Source of the DNA: Bradyrhizobium sp. BR 10289
GTDB lineage: Bacteria; Pseudomonadota; Alphaproteobacteria; Rhizobiales; Xanthobacteraceae
DNA: 64,000 nt
Assembly: GCF_019455385.1 (NCBI RefSeq)
Contig: NZ_JACOFR010000016.1
Coordinates: 1 to 64,000 of the forward strand
Direction of reading: 5' to 3'
Shown: piece after piece, positions 34,526-42,017 of the stretch
Layout of the letters: every line of letters begins with the position of its first letter
Position numbering within the stretch: position 1 is the first letter of the stretch
Translations under genes and position numbers: made by a program
Notes under the pieces: generated by a model
What the model saw: only the letters and a program-made list of their open reading frames with translations
What the model was told of the DNA's origin: nothing
Database searches by the model: none

Positions 34526-35320
34526 TTACGCGGCCTCGACGAAGCGATGACGCTCGTAGAGGAACTCGAGCACGCGCTGCCGGCACTTCAAGTACGTCGT
34601 GTTGGTCGCAAGCTCGAGCCGCTTGCGGGGACGCGCCAGCGGAACCTCCAGCACCTCGCCGATGCGCGCGGAGGGCCCGTTCGTCATCATCACGATGCGG
34701 TCGGACAGCAGCACGGCCTCGTCGACGTCGTGCGTGATCATCAGGATCGTATTGCCGAGCTTCTGATGCAGCGCCATCACGGAGTCCTGCAAGTGAGCCC
34801 GGGTCAGCGCGTCGAGCGCGCCGAAGGGTTCGTCGAGCAGCAGCACCTTCGGCTCCATTGCCAGCGCCCGAGCGATGCCGACACGCTGCTTCATGCCGCC
34901 GGAGATTTCGGACGGACGCTTGTCCCTGGCATGGGCCATCTGCACCAGGTTGAGATTGTGCATCACCCAGGCGTCGCGCTCGGCTTTGGTCTTGGTCTTG
35001 GCAAAGACCTTGTCGACGCCGAGCTTGACGTTCTCGTACACGGTGAGCCAGGGCAGCAGGCTGTGGTTCTGGAACACCACGGCGCGATCGGGCCCCGGCG
35101 AGTTCACCTCGCGGTTCTCCAGCAGCACGCCGCCGGTGGTGGCGTTGGTCAATCCTGCGATGATGTTGAGCAGGGTCGACTTGCCGCAGCCGGAATGGCC
35201 GATGATCGAGACGTATTCGCCCTTCTCGATGGTGAGGTTGATGTCCTTCAGCACCTCGGTGGTGGCCGCGCCGCGGGTAAAAATCTTGTCGATGTGGTCG
35301 AGCTTCAGATATGCGGTCAT
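34526..35320 (-). CDS. nrtD: Nitrate ABC transporter ATP-binding protein
   Basis: 264 residues. Walker A is GHSGCGKSTLLN (about 40-51), signature EISGGMKQRVGIARAL (about 137-152), Walker B VLLLDEPFGALDA (about 158-170), then the switch His in LMITHDVDEAV. The sequence is of the nitrate/sulfonate/taurine importer class. It powers NrtB-mediated import of the substrate bound by NrtA. The gene order nrtA-nrtB-nrtD on the minus strand, spaced 62 and 13 bp, implies one transcript from the sigma-54-like promoter before nrtA. There is no separate NrtC-type fusion ATPase. Confidence 0.92.
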   Translation of the reverse strand: MTAYLKLDHIDKIFTRGAATTEVLKDINLTIEKGEYVSIIGHSGCGKSTLLNIIAGLTNATTGGVLLENREVNSPGPDRAVVFQNHSLLPWLTVYENVKLGVDKVFAKTKTKAERDAWVMHNLNLVQMAHARDKRPSEISGGMKQRVGIARALAMEPKVLLLDEPFGALDALTRAHLQDSVMALHQKLGNTILMITHDVDEAVLLSDRIVMMTNGPSARIGEVLEVPLARPRKRLELATNTTYLKCRQRVLEFLYERHRFVEAA

Positions 35321-35333
35321 AGGCTCTTCTCCC

Positions 35334-36233
35334 TCAGTTCTGCGCGGTGCCGCGGGTGACGACCTTGCCGAGGCCTGCGATCAGGCGGTCGAGCACGAAG
35401 CCGACGATGCCGACATAGAACAGCGCCAGGATGATCTCGCTGATATGCGAGGAGTTCCAGGCGTCCCAGATGAAGAAGCCGATGCCGACGCCGCCGATCA
35501 GCATTTCCGCCGCAACGATCGCAAGCCATGACAGGCCGATGCCGATCCGCAGGCCCGTGAAGATGTAGGGCGCGGCCGCCGGGATCATGATCTTGGTGAA
35601 GAACTCGAGCGGATTGAGCTGCACCACCGCGGCCACGTTGCGATAGTCCTGCGGGATGTTGCGGATGCCGACCGCGGTGTTGATGATGATCGGCCAGATC
35701 GAGGTGATGAAGATGACGAAGATCGCGCTCGGCTGGCCGTCACGGAACGCAGCGAGCGACAGCGGCAGCCAGGCCAGCGGCGGAATGGTGCGCAGCACCT
35801 GGAACAGGGGATCGAGTCCGCGCATCGCCCAGACCGACTGCCCGACCAGCACGCCGAGCCCGATGCCGGCGATCGCGGAGAGCGAATAGCCGAAGGCGAC
35901 GCGCTGCAGACTGGCGGAGAGATGCCAGAACAAGCCCTTGTCGATGCCGCCATGGTCGAAGAACGGATCGAGGATCAGCTCCTTGGTGTCCTTGAACACT
36001 TTTGACGGCGGCGGCAGCGCCGATCCGGCGCGGCGGCAGACCAGCTCCCACACCAGCGTCAGCAGCGCGATCACGACCAGCGGCGGGATCACGCGCACCG
36101 CGGTCTCCCGCGCCATGCGGGCATAGGCTTCGCTGCGCGGCGGACGTTTCGGCGTCATCGCGACGACCGGCGCGGCAACGGTCGCCGCGGGCGCTGCGGT
36201 CTCAACCTCGATCTTGGTGGCAGGCATGTTCAT
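35334..36233 (-). CDS. nrtB: Nitrate ABC transporter permease
   Basis: 299 residues. A 60-residue Ala/Pro/Val-rich N-terminal tail (APAATVAAPVVAMTPKRPPR) precedes six membrane helices of the BPD_transp_1 domain. The cytoplasmic ATPase-contact loop is in QDYRNVAAVVQLNPLEFFTK (about 190-210). It is the inner-membrane channel of the NrtABD importer. ATG 36233 was chosen behind a GGAGAG site; a second ATG two codons later (36227) is possible. The long N-terminal tail is usual for rhizobial NrtB-like proteins. Confidence 0.9.
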   Translation of the reverse strand: MNMPATKIEVETAAPAATVAAPVVAMTPKRPPRSEAYARMARETAVRVIPPLVVIALLTLVWELVCRRAGSALPPPSKVFKDTKELILDPFFDHGGIDKGLFWHLSASLQRVAFGYSLSAIAGIGLGVLVGQSVWAMRGLDPLFQVLRTIPPLAWLPLSLAAFRDGQPSAIFVIFITSIWPIIINTAVGIRNIPQDYRNVAAVVQLNPLEFFTKIMIPAAAPYIFTGLRIGIGLSWLAIVAAEMLIGGVGIGFFIWDAWNSSHISEIILALFYVGIVGFVLDRLIAGLGKVVTRGTAQN

Positions 36234-36295
36234 CGCAATATCTCTCCGGCTTAAAAAGACGAAGCGGCCGCCTCGCGGGCGACCGCAGGGCTCCA

Positions 36296-37612
36296 TCAGA
36301 CCTCGACACGCTTGATCGCGAGCGACTTCAGATAGGCCGCCGGATTTTCGGGGTCGAACACCTTGCCATCGAAGAAGGTCTCCTTGCCGCGCGAGGTCGA
36401 GGCCGGGATGTCCGCGGCCGCCACACCGAGCGTCTTGGCTGCATCTTTCCAGAGGTCCTCGCGGTTGACCTTGGCGATCAGCGCCTTGGTGTCGAAGCCC
36501 GCCTCATATTTGCCCCAGCGGATGTCCTCGGTGAGGAACCAGAGATCGTGGCTCTGGAACGGATAGGAGGCCTGGTCCTTCCAGAACCGCATCTGCTGCG
36601 GCGAGTTGTCGACGACGCGGCCGGTACCGTAGTCGAACTTGCCTTTCATGCGGTCGGTGATGTCCTCGACCGGGCAGTTGATCCACTGACGCTTGGCGCA
36701 GATCACGGCCGCTTCCTCGCGGTTCTCCGCCTTCTCGGACCATTGCTGGGCTTCCATCACCGCCATCAGCAGCGCCTTCGCGGCCTTCGGGTACTTGTCC
36801 ACCCAGGCCGCGCGCATGCCGAACGATTTTTCGGGATGCTTGTCCCAGAGCTCGCCGGTGGTGATCGCGGTGTAGCCGATGTCCTGATGAATGAGCTGGA
36901 GATTCCAGGGCTCGCAGACGCAGAAGCAGTCCATGGTGCCAACCTTCATGTTGGCAACCATCTGCGGCGGCGGCACCACGATGGTTTCGATGTCCTTGTC
37001 CGGATCGATGCCGCCGGCAGCGAGCCAGTAACGGATCCACAGGTCGTGCGTGCCGCCCGGGAAAGTCATCGCCGCCTTCACGGCCTTGCCGCCGGCCTTC
37101 TTCTTCTCCAGCGCGGCCTTGAAGGGCGTGGTGTCGATTCCGATCTTGAGGTCGGCATATTCCTTGGCGACCGAGATGCACTGACCGTTCAGGTTCAACC
37201 GCGCCAGGATGTACATCGGCGTCGGCTGGTTGTTCTGCGTCACCTTGCCGGCCGAGATCAGATACGGCATCGGGGTGAGGATGTGCGCGCCGTCGATGCC
37301 GTTACCTTCGGAGCCGAGCACGAGGTTGTCGCGCGTGGTGCCCCAGGAGGCCTGCTTCTGCACCTCGACGTCGGGCATGCCATACTTGGCGAAGATGCCT
37401 TTCTCCTTGGCGACGAACAGCGGCGTCGCGTCGGTGAGCGCAATGAAACCGAGCTTGGCGCCCTTGACCTCGGGGCCTGCATCCTGCGCGAAGGCGCCGG
37501 CGGGAAAATTCAGCTTAGCGGCGGCGAGAAGAGCGGCGGTGCCGCTTGCAGCTTTCAACAATTGACGGCGGCTGAGGCCAGTCTCCGAAGGCCGGCGAAT
37601 GCGCTTGGTCAT
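36296..37612 (-). CDS. nrtA: Nitrate/nitrite ABC transporter substrate-binding protein (NrtA/CmpA family)
   Basis: 438 residues. A twin-arginine signal (LSRRQLLKAASGTAALLAAA) is followed by the NrtA fold: KLGFIALTDATPLFVAKEKG, ASWGTTRDNLVLG, GIDGAHILTPMPYLIS, TMDCFCVCEPWN and KRQWINCPVEDITDRM. These are hallmark segments of nitrate/bicarbonate binding proteins rather than sulfonate binders. It captures nitrate in the periplasm for NrtBD. It heads the nrtABD unit. About 175 nt of leader RNA is predicted between its sigma-54-like promoter and the start codon, carrying hairpins and a U-tract. Confidence 0.93.
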   Translation of the reverse strand: MTKRIRRPSETGLSRRQLLKAASGTAALLAAAKLNFPAGAFAQDAGPEVKGAKLGFIALTDATPLFVAKEKGIFAKYGMPDVEVQKQASWGTTRDNLVLGSEGNGIDGAHILTPMPYLISAGKVTQNNQPTPMYILARLNLNGQCISVAKEYADLKIGIDTTPFKAALEKKKAGGKAVKAAMTFPGGTHDLWIRYWLAAGGIDPDKDIETIVVPPPQMVANMKVGTMDCFCVCEPWNLQLIHQDIGYTAITTGELWDKHPEKSFGMRAAWVDKYPKAAKALLMAVMEAQQWSEKAENREEAAVICAKRQWINCPVEDITDRMKGKFDYGTGRVVDNSPQQMRFWKDQASYPFQSHDLWFLTEDIRWGKYEAGFDTKALIAKVNREDLWKDAAKTLGVAAADIPASTSRGKETFFDGKVFDPENPAAYLKSLAIKRVEV

Positions 37613-37679
37613 GGGCGGTGTCGTCCTTTGCGTCGTTGCGAATGATTGCGTCAGTGCGCACGAGCAGCCCGTCCGTCCG

Positions 37680-37741
37680 TGACGCCCGAAAAAGGCGCAT
37701 GCGAACGCGCGACGGGAGAGACCCCCGCCTGGGTGGCGTCA
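37680..37741 (-). other. Structured nrtA leader with hairpins and a U-tract
   Basis: Within the predicted nrtA leader, TGACGCC/GGCGTCA (plus-strand arms 37735-37741 and 37680-37686) can close a 7-bp outer stem. Inside it are CGGGG/TCCCG, and GCGCG/TGCGC followed immediately by CTTTTT on the minus strand. The last looks like a short intrinsic terminator. Together they suggest attenuation of nrtABD, of the kind relieved by NasT in other nitrate operons. No clear pair of ANTAR hexaloops (A at 1, G at 4) was found, so NasT action is only a hypothesis. Confidence 0.45.
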
Positions 37742-37797
37742 GCAAATTCGGATGAGAAGTCTCGCGGGACGGCTTCAATGGCGTCGGCTTGGAACCA

Positions 37798-37814
37798 TTC
37801 AAGCTTCATGCCAA
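37798..37814 (-). promoter_or_regulatory. Sigma-54-like -24/-12 promoter of nrtA
   Basis: The minus strand reads TTGGCATGAAGCTTGAA, with GG and GA separated by ten bases. It shares TTGGCA and TTGAA with the narK element at identical spacing. Predicted transcription start is near 37787. The -12 GA instead of GC is off consensus in both. Confidence 0.55.
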
Positions 37815-37885
37815 GGCCCCTATCGAAAAACTATAAGTGAAATCAAACCACTAGGCACGCCGCGCCAGTCTGTCGCAGGCCTGTC

Positions 37886-37930
37886 CCGCACGCGAAATTT
37901 GCGGACTGCTCATTCCGTGTGCGACGCACA
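37886..37930. promoter_or_regulatory. Double-dyad enhancer-like element shared by nrtA and the FNT-kinase genes
   Basis: The 13-bp dyad TGTGCGACGCACA (37918-37930) is identical to that of narK. After a 13-bp gap comes CCGCA-N9-TGCGG (37886-37904). The outer base pair of this second dyad differs from narK (C/G instead of T/A) on both arms, so symmetry is kept by paired change. The dyad edge to nrtA promoter distance is 71 bp, as at narK. Relative to the divergent FNT promoter the centres sit near -126 and -155, also suitable for enhancer action. Confidence 0.65.
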
Positions 37931-38023
37931 AACCTTATGCAATCGCCTGCACAACGGGCCGCAGAGCCCGCCCAAGACGGCGCGATCCCTTTGATATCGC
38001 TTGTATTTTCGTGAGAACGTGCA

Positions 38024-38039
38024 CGGCACGCAACTTGCT
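38024..38039 (+). promoter_or_regulatory. Sigma-54 promoter of the FNT channel / phosphatase-kinase genes
   Basis: CGGCACGCAACTTGCT matches TGGCACG-N4-TTGCW at every defined position but the first, with GG at 38025-38026 and GC at 38037-38038. Predicted start is near 38050, giving a leader of about 238 nt before the ATG at 38288. That leader holds TGCGG/CCGCA and TGCAGCC/GGCTGCA hairpins, the second with a six-base loop. Confidence 0.65.
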
Positions 38040-38287
38040 TCTGGATCAATGTCAACGAAGACTGCGGCTTGCCGCATCGTTGCAGCCTCTGGCGGCTGCA
38101 TCAGGAAGCTCCACTGCTTCGCAGCCTTACCGGCTCAGTCCTCGTGATGCGATTCCCACGGCTTCCAGACCTCCCATAGCCCTCGTGCGCGGCAGAACCG
38201 CCCGCACCGCCCAAGCGTTCAGTCACGATCAGTCGCGCACGCCTGGTGCGTGTGCCGATCTCACTCACGAAGCAAAAGGAATCATTG

Positions 38288-39127
38288 ATGTCGTATCTCG
38301 CGCCTTCGGAATTCGTCACCAAGATGGTGGATGCAGGCGAGTCCAAGATCTTCATGTCCACCCGGGATACCATCATCCGGGCCTATATGGCTGGTGCCAT
38401 CCTGGCCCTCGCCGCCTGGTTCGCCGTCACCATCAACGTCAACACCGGCCAGCCGCTGGTCGGCGCGCTGTTGTTCCCGGTCGGCTTCGTGATGCTCTAT
38501 CTCCTGGGCTTCGACCTCCTCACCGGCGTTTTCGTGCTGTCGCCGCTCGCGCTGATCGACAAGCGCCCAGGCGTCACCCTCGGTGGCGTGCTGCGCAACT
38601 GGGGCCTGGTCTTCGCCGGCAATTTCGCCGGCGCCTTCACCGTCGCCTTCATGATGGCCTTCGTCACCACGTTCGGCTTCACGCAAGACCCCGACAAGAT
38701 CGGCACCGCCATCGGCAATATCGGCGAGGGCCGAACGCTCGGCTATGCCGCGCACGGTGCGGCCGGCATGGCGACGCTGTTCATGCGCGGCATGCTCTGC
38801 AACTGGATGGTCTCGACCGGCGTCGTCGGTGCCATGATCTCGACTTCCGTCCCCGGCAAGGTCATCGCGATGTGGATGCCAATCCTGGTGTTCTTCTACA
38901 TGGTGTTCGAGCATTCGGTGGTGAACATGTTCCTGTTCCCATCCGGCCTGATGCTGCACGCAAAGTTCTCGATCCTGGACTACCTGATCTGGAACGAGAT
39001 TCCGACCGTGCTCGGCAACCTCGTCGGCGGCCTCGCCTTCACCGGCATGACGCTCTACGCCACGCACGTCATGACCCTGCCGAAGCGCGAGCCCGTTGCG
39101 AAGTCGCGAACCCGCGCCGCGGCCTGA
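38288..39127 (+). CDS. Formate/nitrite transporter (FNT) family channel
   Basis: 279 residues with six membrane helices of the FNT fold. Landmarks are LAPSEFVTKMVDAGESKI at the N-terminus, LGFDLLTGVFVLSPLALIDK, GNFAGAFTVAFMM, MLCNWMVSTGV and EHSVVNMFLFPSGL, the last carrying the central-pore His region. FNT channels pass formate, nitrite or hydrosulfide. Between nrtABD and nitrate reductase genes, nitrite (NirC-like) is the natural guess. AAGGAA lies 6 bases before the ATG. It is followed after 70 bp by the phosphatase-kinase fusion gene in the same direction, so the two likely share the sigma-54 promoter at 38024-38039. Confidence 0.9.
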   Translation: MSYLAPSEFVTKMVDAGESKIFMSTRDTIIRAYMAGAILALAAWFAVTINVNTGQPLVGALLFPVGFVMLYLLGFDLLTGVFVLSPLALIDKRPGVTLGGVLRNWGLVFAGNFAGAFTVAFMMAFVTTFGFTQDPDKIGTAIGNIGEGRTLGYAAHGAAGMATLFMRGMLCNWMVSTGVVGAMISTSVPGKVIAMWMPILVFFYMVFEHSVVNMFLFPSGLMLHAKFSILDYLIWNEIPTVLGNLVGGLAFTGMTLYATHVMTLPKREPVAKSRTRAAA

Positions 39128-39197
39128 TCACAGGCACCTCAACACGAGAGCCTCGCCCGATGAGGATGAGGCTCTCATTGCCCTGGTGGTGACGACG

Positions 39198-40928
39198 ATG
39201 ACGCGCGGGCTGCGGATTTCGATCGGGCAGCACTCCGACAGGGGTCGCAAAGCCGTCAACCAGGATTTTCACGGCATCCTCATTCCCGAAGAGCCCCAGC
39301 TCAGTCTCAAGGGCATCGCGGCCGTCCTCGCCGACGGCATCTCCTCCAGCACGGTGAGCCAGATCGCCAGCGAGTCCGCGGTCAAGAGTTTTCTGATGGA
39401 CTATTACTGCACGGCGGAATCCTGGACGGTGAAGACCTCCGCCCGCCGCGTGCTGGAGGCGACCAATTCCTGGCTGCACGCGCAGACGCGCAAGAGCCAA
39501 TATGCCTATGACCGCGACAAGGGCTACGTCTGCACCCTCAGCGCCATGGTCATCAAGGCGACGACGGCGCACATCTTCCATGTCGGCGACTGCCGCATCT
39601 ACCGTGTCGCCGGCAAGGCGCTGGAGCAGCTGACCGACGATCATCGCATCATCGTGTCGTCCGAGCAGACCTATCTCGGCCGCGCGCTCGGCATCAACCC
39701 GCAGCTCGAGATCGACTATCAGAGCGTCGATATCCAGGCCGGCGACACCTTCGTGCTCGCAACGGACGGTGCCTATGAATTCGTCGAGCCGCGCTTCGTG
39801 GCCGGAACGATCGATGAGCATGCCGGCAATCTCGACGACGCCGCAAAAGCCATCGTCGAGGAAGCCTATCGCCGCGGCAGCGACGACAACATCACGGTGC
39901 AGATCCTGCGGATCGACGAAACCCCGGACGCGGATTCCGGCGTCTTCGATCAGCCCGCCGCACTGCCGCTGCCGCCGCTGCTGGAGCCGCGGGCGATGTT
40001 CGACGGCTACCGGATCATCCGCGAGGTCCATGGCAGCAGCCGCAGCCATATCTATCTCGCGCTCGACGCCGAGACGGACGAGCCGGTTGCACTGAAGATT
40101 CCGTCGATCGACCTGCGCGACAACCAGGCCTATCTGAAACGCTTCCTGATGGAGGAATGGATCGCGCGGCGGATCGACAGTCCTTACGTGCTCAAGCCGC
40201 GGTCAAGAGCCGCGCGGCGCAACTATCTCTACGTCGCGACCGAGTTCGTCGAGGGGCAGACGCTGCGGCAGTGGATGCTCGACAATCCGCGCCCCGACCT
40301 GGAAACGGTGCGCGGAATCGTCGAGCAGATCGCCACCGGGCTGCGCGCTTTCCACCGGATGGAGATGCTGCACCAGGACCTCCGGCCCGACAACGTCCTG
40401 ATCGACAAGACCGGCACGGCGAAGATCATCGATTTCGGATCGGTCAGGGTCGCAGGCGTCGCCGAAGCGGCGCCGAAATCGGCAGACGCGGAGATCCTCG
40501 GCACGGTCCAATACACCGCGCCCGAATATTTCCTCGGCGAAGGCGGCTCGCCCCGCTCCGACATGTTTTCACTGGCCGCGATCTGCTACCACATGCTGAC
40601 CGGACACCTTCCCTACGGTGCGCAGCTTGCGAAGATCCGGGGCAGATCGGACGCGCGGAAATTGCAATACCGTCCGGCCATCGATCCCGAGCGCGGCATT
40701 CCCGGCTGGATCGACGGCGCGCTCAGGAAGGCGCTGCATCCTGATCCCTACAAGCGCCACGAGGATGTCTCCGAGTTCGTCTACGAGCTCAGGAATCCGA
40801 ATCCGGCCTACCTCGCCACGCGGACCACGCCCCTGCTGGAGCGCAACCCGCTGCTGTTCTGGAAGCTGACCACGGCAATCCTCGCCTGCGCCGTCATCGT
40901 GCTGCTCGCGGCGCTTCGGTTGCGATAG
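39198..40928 (+). CDS. Bifunctional PP2C-type phosphatase / Ser-Thr protein kinase, membrane-anchored
   Basis: 576 residues. The N-terminal PP2C domain (about 1-245) has metal Asp residues in NQDFHG (D23), LADGISSS (D46), VGDCRIYR, LATDGAYEF and DDNITVQI. The kinase domain (about 270-530) has VALK (K300), HQDLRPDN (D394; Arg replaces the usual catalytic-loop Lys), DFG (D412) and APE (441-443). The glycine loop is degenerate (REVHGSSRSH). A single C-terminal helix (about 553-573) anchors it in the membrane. Such fusions occur next to nitrate/nitrite transport genes in other proteobacteria, as with PA1782 in the P. aeruginosa nas cluster, but the target is unknown. ATG 39198 begins at the PP2C fold; the upstream extension overlaps the FNT gene. 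Confidence 0.88.
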   Translation: MTRGLRISIGQHSDRGRKAVNQDFHGILIPEEPQLSLKGIAAVLADGISSSTVSQIASESAVKSFLMDYYCTAESWTVKTSARRVLEATNSWLHAQTRKSQYAYDRDKGYVCTLSAMVIKATTAHIFHVGDCRIYRVAGKALEQLTDDHRIIVSSEQTYLGRALGINPQLEIDYQSVDIQAGDTFVLATDGAYEFVEPRFVAGTIDEHAGNLDDAAKAIVEEAYRRGSDDNITVQILRIDETPDADSGVFDQPAALPLPPLLEPRAMFDGYRIIREVHGSSRSHIYLALDAETDEPVALKIPSIDLRDNQAYLKRFLMEEWIARRIDSPYVLKPRSRAARRNYLYVATEFVEGQTLRQWMLDNPRPDLETVRGIVEQIATGLRAFHRMEMLHQDLRPDNVLIDKTGTAKIIDFGSVRVAGVAEAAPKSADAEILGTVQYTAPEYFLGEGGSPRSDMFSLAAICYHMLTGHLPYGAQLAKIRGRSDARKLQYRPAIDPERGIPGWIDGALRKALHPDPYKRHEDVSEFVYELRNPNPAYLATRTTPLLERNPLLFWKLTTAILACAVIVLLAALRLR

Positions 40929-40938
40929 CCGGACGAGA

Positions 40939-41856
40939 TCACGCCGGCTCCGCCGCCTTCGTTCCCAGCGGCTTCGGCGCCATGCCGCCGCCCGGCTTGA
41001 GATGGAATTCGTAGGTCATCAGGTGCCACTGCCCGTTCGCCTTGCTGCCGTCGGGCATCGCGGGATCGTTGCGCGGCTCGATCTTGGCGACGAGGTCGTC
41101 CTTGACGCCGAACACCACGTCGGAATCGAGATATTTGTCGCCGTCCATGAAGACGTGGGTGATCAGCGGCTCATAGCCCTTGGCGTTGACCAGGAAGTGC
41201 ACATGCGCAGGCCGCATCGGATGGCGCTTGGTCTGCAGGATCATCTCGCCGACCGGGCCGTCGGTCGGGATCGGATAGCTGCACGGCAGGATGGTGCGGA
41301 AGAAGAAACGGCCGTCGCTGTCGGTGATGAAGCGCGCCCGCGCCGAGGCGCCGACCTCGTCGTAATTGGCCTTCTGTGAATCATAGAAGCCGTCGTCGTC
41401 GGCGTGCCAGACGTCCACCGGCACATTCGCGAGCGGCTTGCCCTTGAGATCGGTCACGCGGCTCTGCACGAACATCCGCTCGCCGGTGTGGTTGTTCGGC
41501 GAGATGTCGGTGCCGTGCGCGGTCACCTTGTGCTCGCCGACATAGAACGGGCCGAGCACCGTGGTCTGGGTCGCACCGTCCCGGTCGCGGTGGTTGACCG
41601 CGTCGACCAGCATGGAGACGCCGAGCACGTCGGAGAGCAGGATGAATTCCTGGCGCGTATCGGTGCATTTCTGGCCGGTGCGGGTCAGGAAATCGACGGC
41701 GTATTCCCATTCCTCGAAGGTGAGACCGGTCTTGCTCACGTAATCGTGCAACGACTTCACCAATTCCTGGAGCAGGAATTTCGCACGCGCGTTCGGCGTG
41801 TTGTCGAAGCTGCGGACGACGGCTTCGGTGAGCTCGGTCTCGTTGAACTGGGTCAT
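40939..41856 (-). CDS. Intradiol ring-cleavage dioxygenase (catechol/hydroxyquinol 1,2-dioxygenase type)
   Basis: 305 residues. The N-terminal dimerisation helices (about 1-100) are typical of catechol and hydroxyquinol 1,2-dioxygenases. The iron ligands are present: Tyr in VDVWHADDDGFYDSQ (about 163), Tyr in LPCSYPIPTDGPVG (about 197), and two His in MRPAHVHF (about 221-223). It cleaves a catechol-type ring between the hydroxyls, giving a muconate or maleylacetate. No maleylacetate reductase, cycloisomerase or LysR regulator is adjacent, so the substrate is not settled. It converges on the phosphatase-kinase gene with 10 bp between stops. Confidence 0.88.
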   Translation of the reverse strand: MTQFNETELTEAVVRSFDNTPNARAKFLLQELVKSLHDYVSKTGLTFEEWEYAVDFLTRTGQKCTDTRQEFILLSDVLGVSMLVDAVNHRDRDGATQTTVLGPFYVGEHKVTAHGTDISPNNHTGERMFVQSRVTDLKGKPLANVPVDVWHADDDGFYDSQKANYDEVGASARARFITDSDGRFFFRTILPCSYPIPTDGPVGEMILQTKRHPMRPAHVHFLVNAKGYEPLITHVFMDGDKYLDSDVVFGVKDDLVAKIEPRNDPAMPDGSKANGQWHLMTYEFHLKPGGGMAPKPLGTKAAEPA

Positions 41857-42017
41857 AAGCGTCTGCCCTCGCGTTTTTTCGTTGGCCCGGACGGGCTCCC
41901 TGGAAGCGTTTCAAGGTGCAGCCTACACCAGTCGGCGGGGCAACGTTAAGCGCAACCGGCTTGGAATGAGGCCGCCATTTCGGTATCAACTTCCCGACAA
42001 AATGCCCGGAGGAACCG

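Noticed and set aside
37680..38100. Classical ANTAR dual hexaloop target in the nitrate leaders
   Set aside because: Hairpins are present, but no two neighbouring six-base loops with A at position 1 and G at position 4 were found in either leader.
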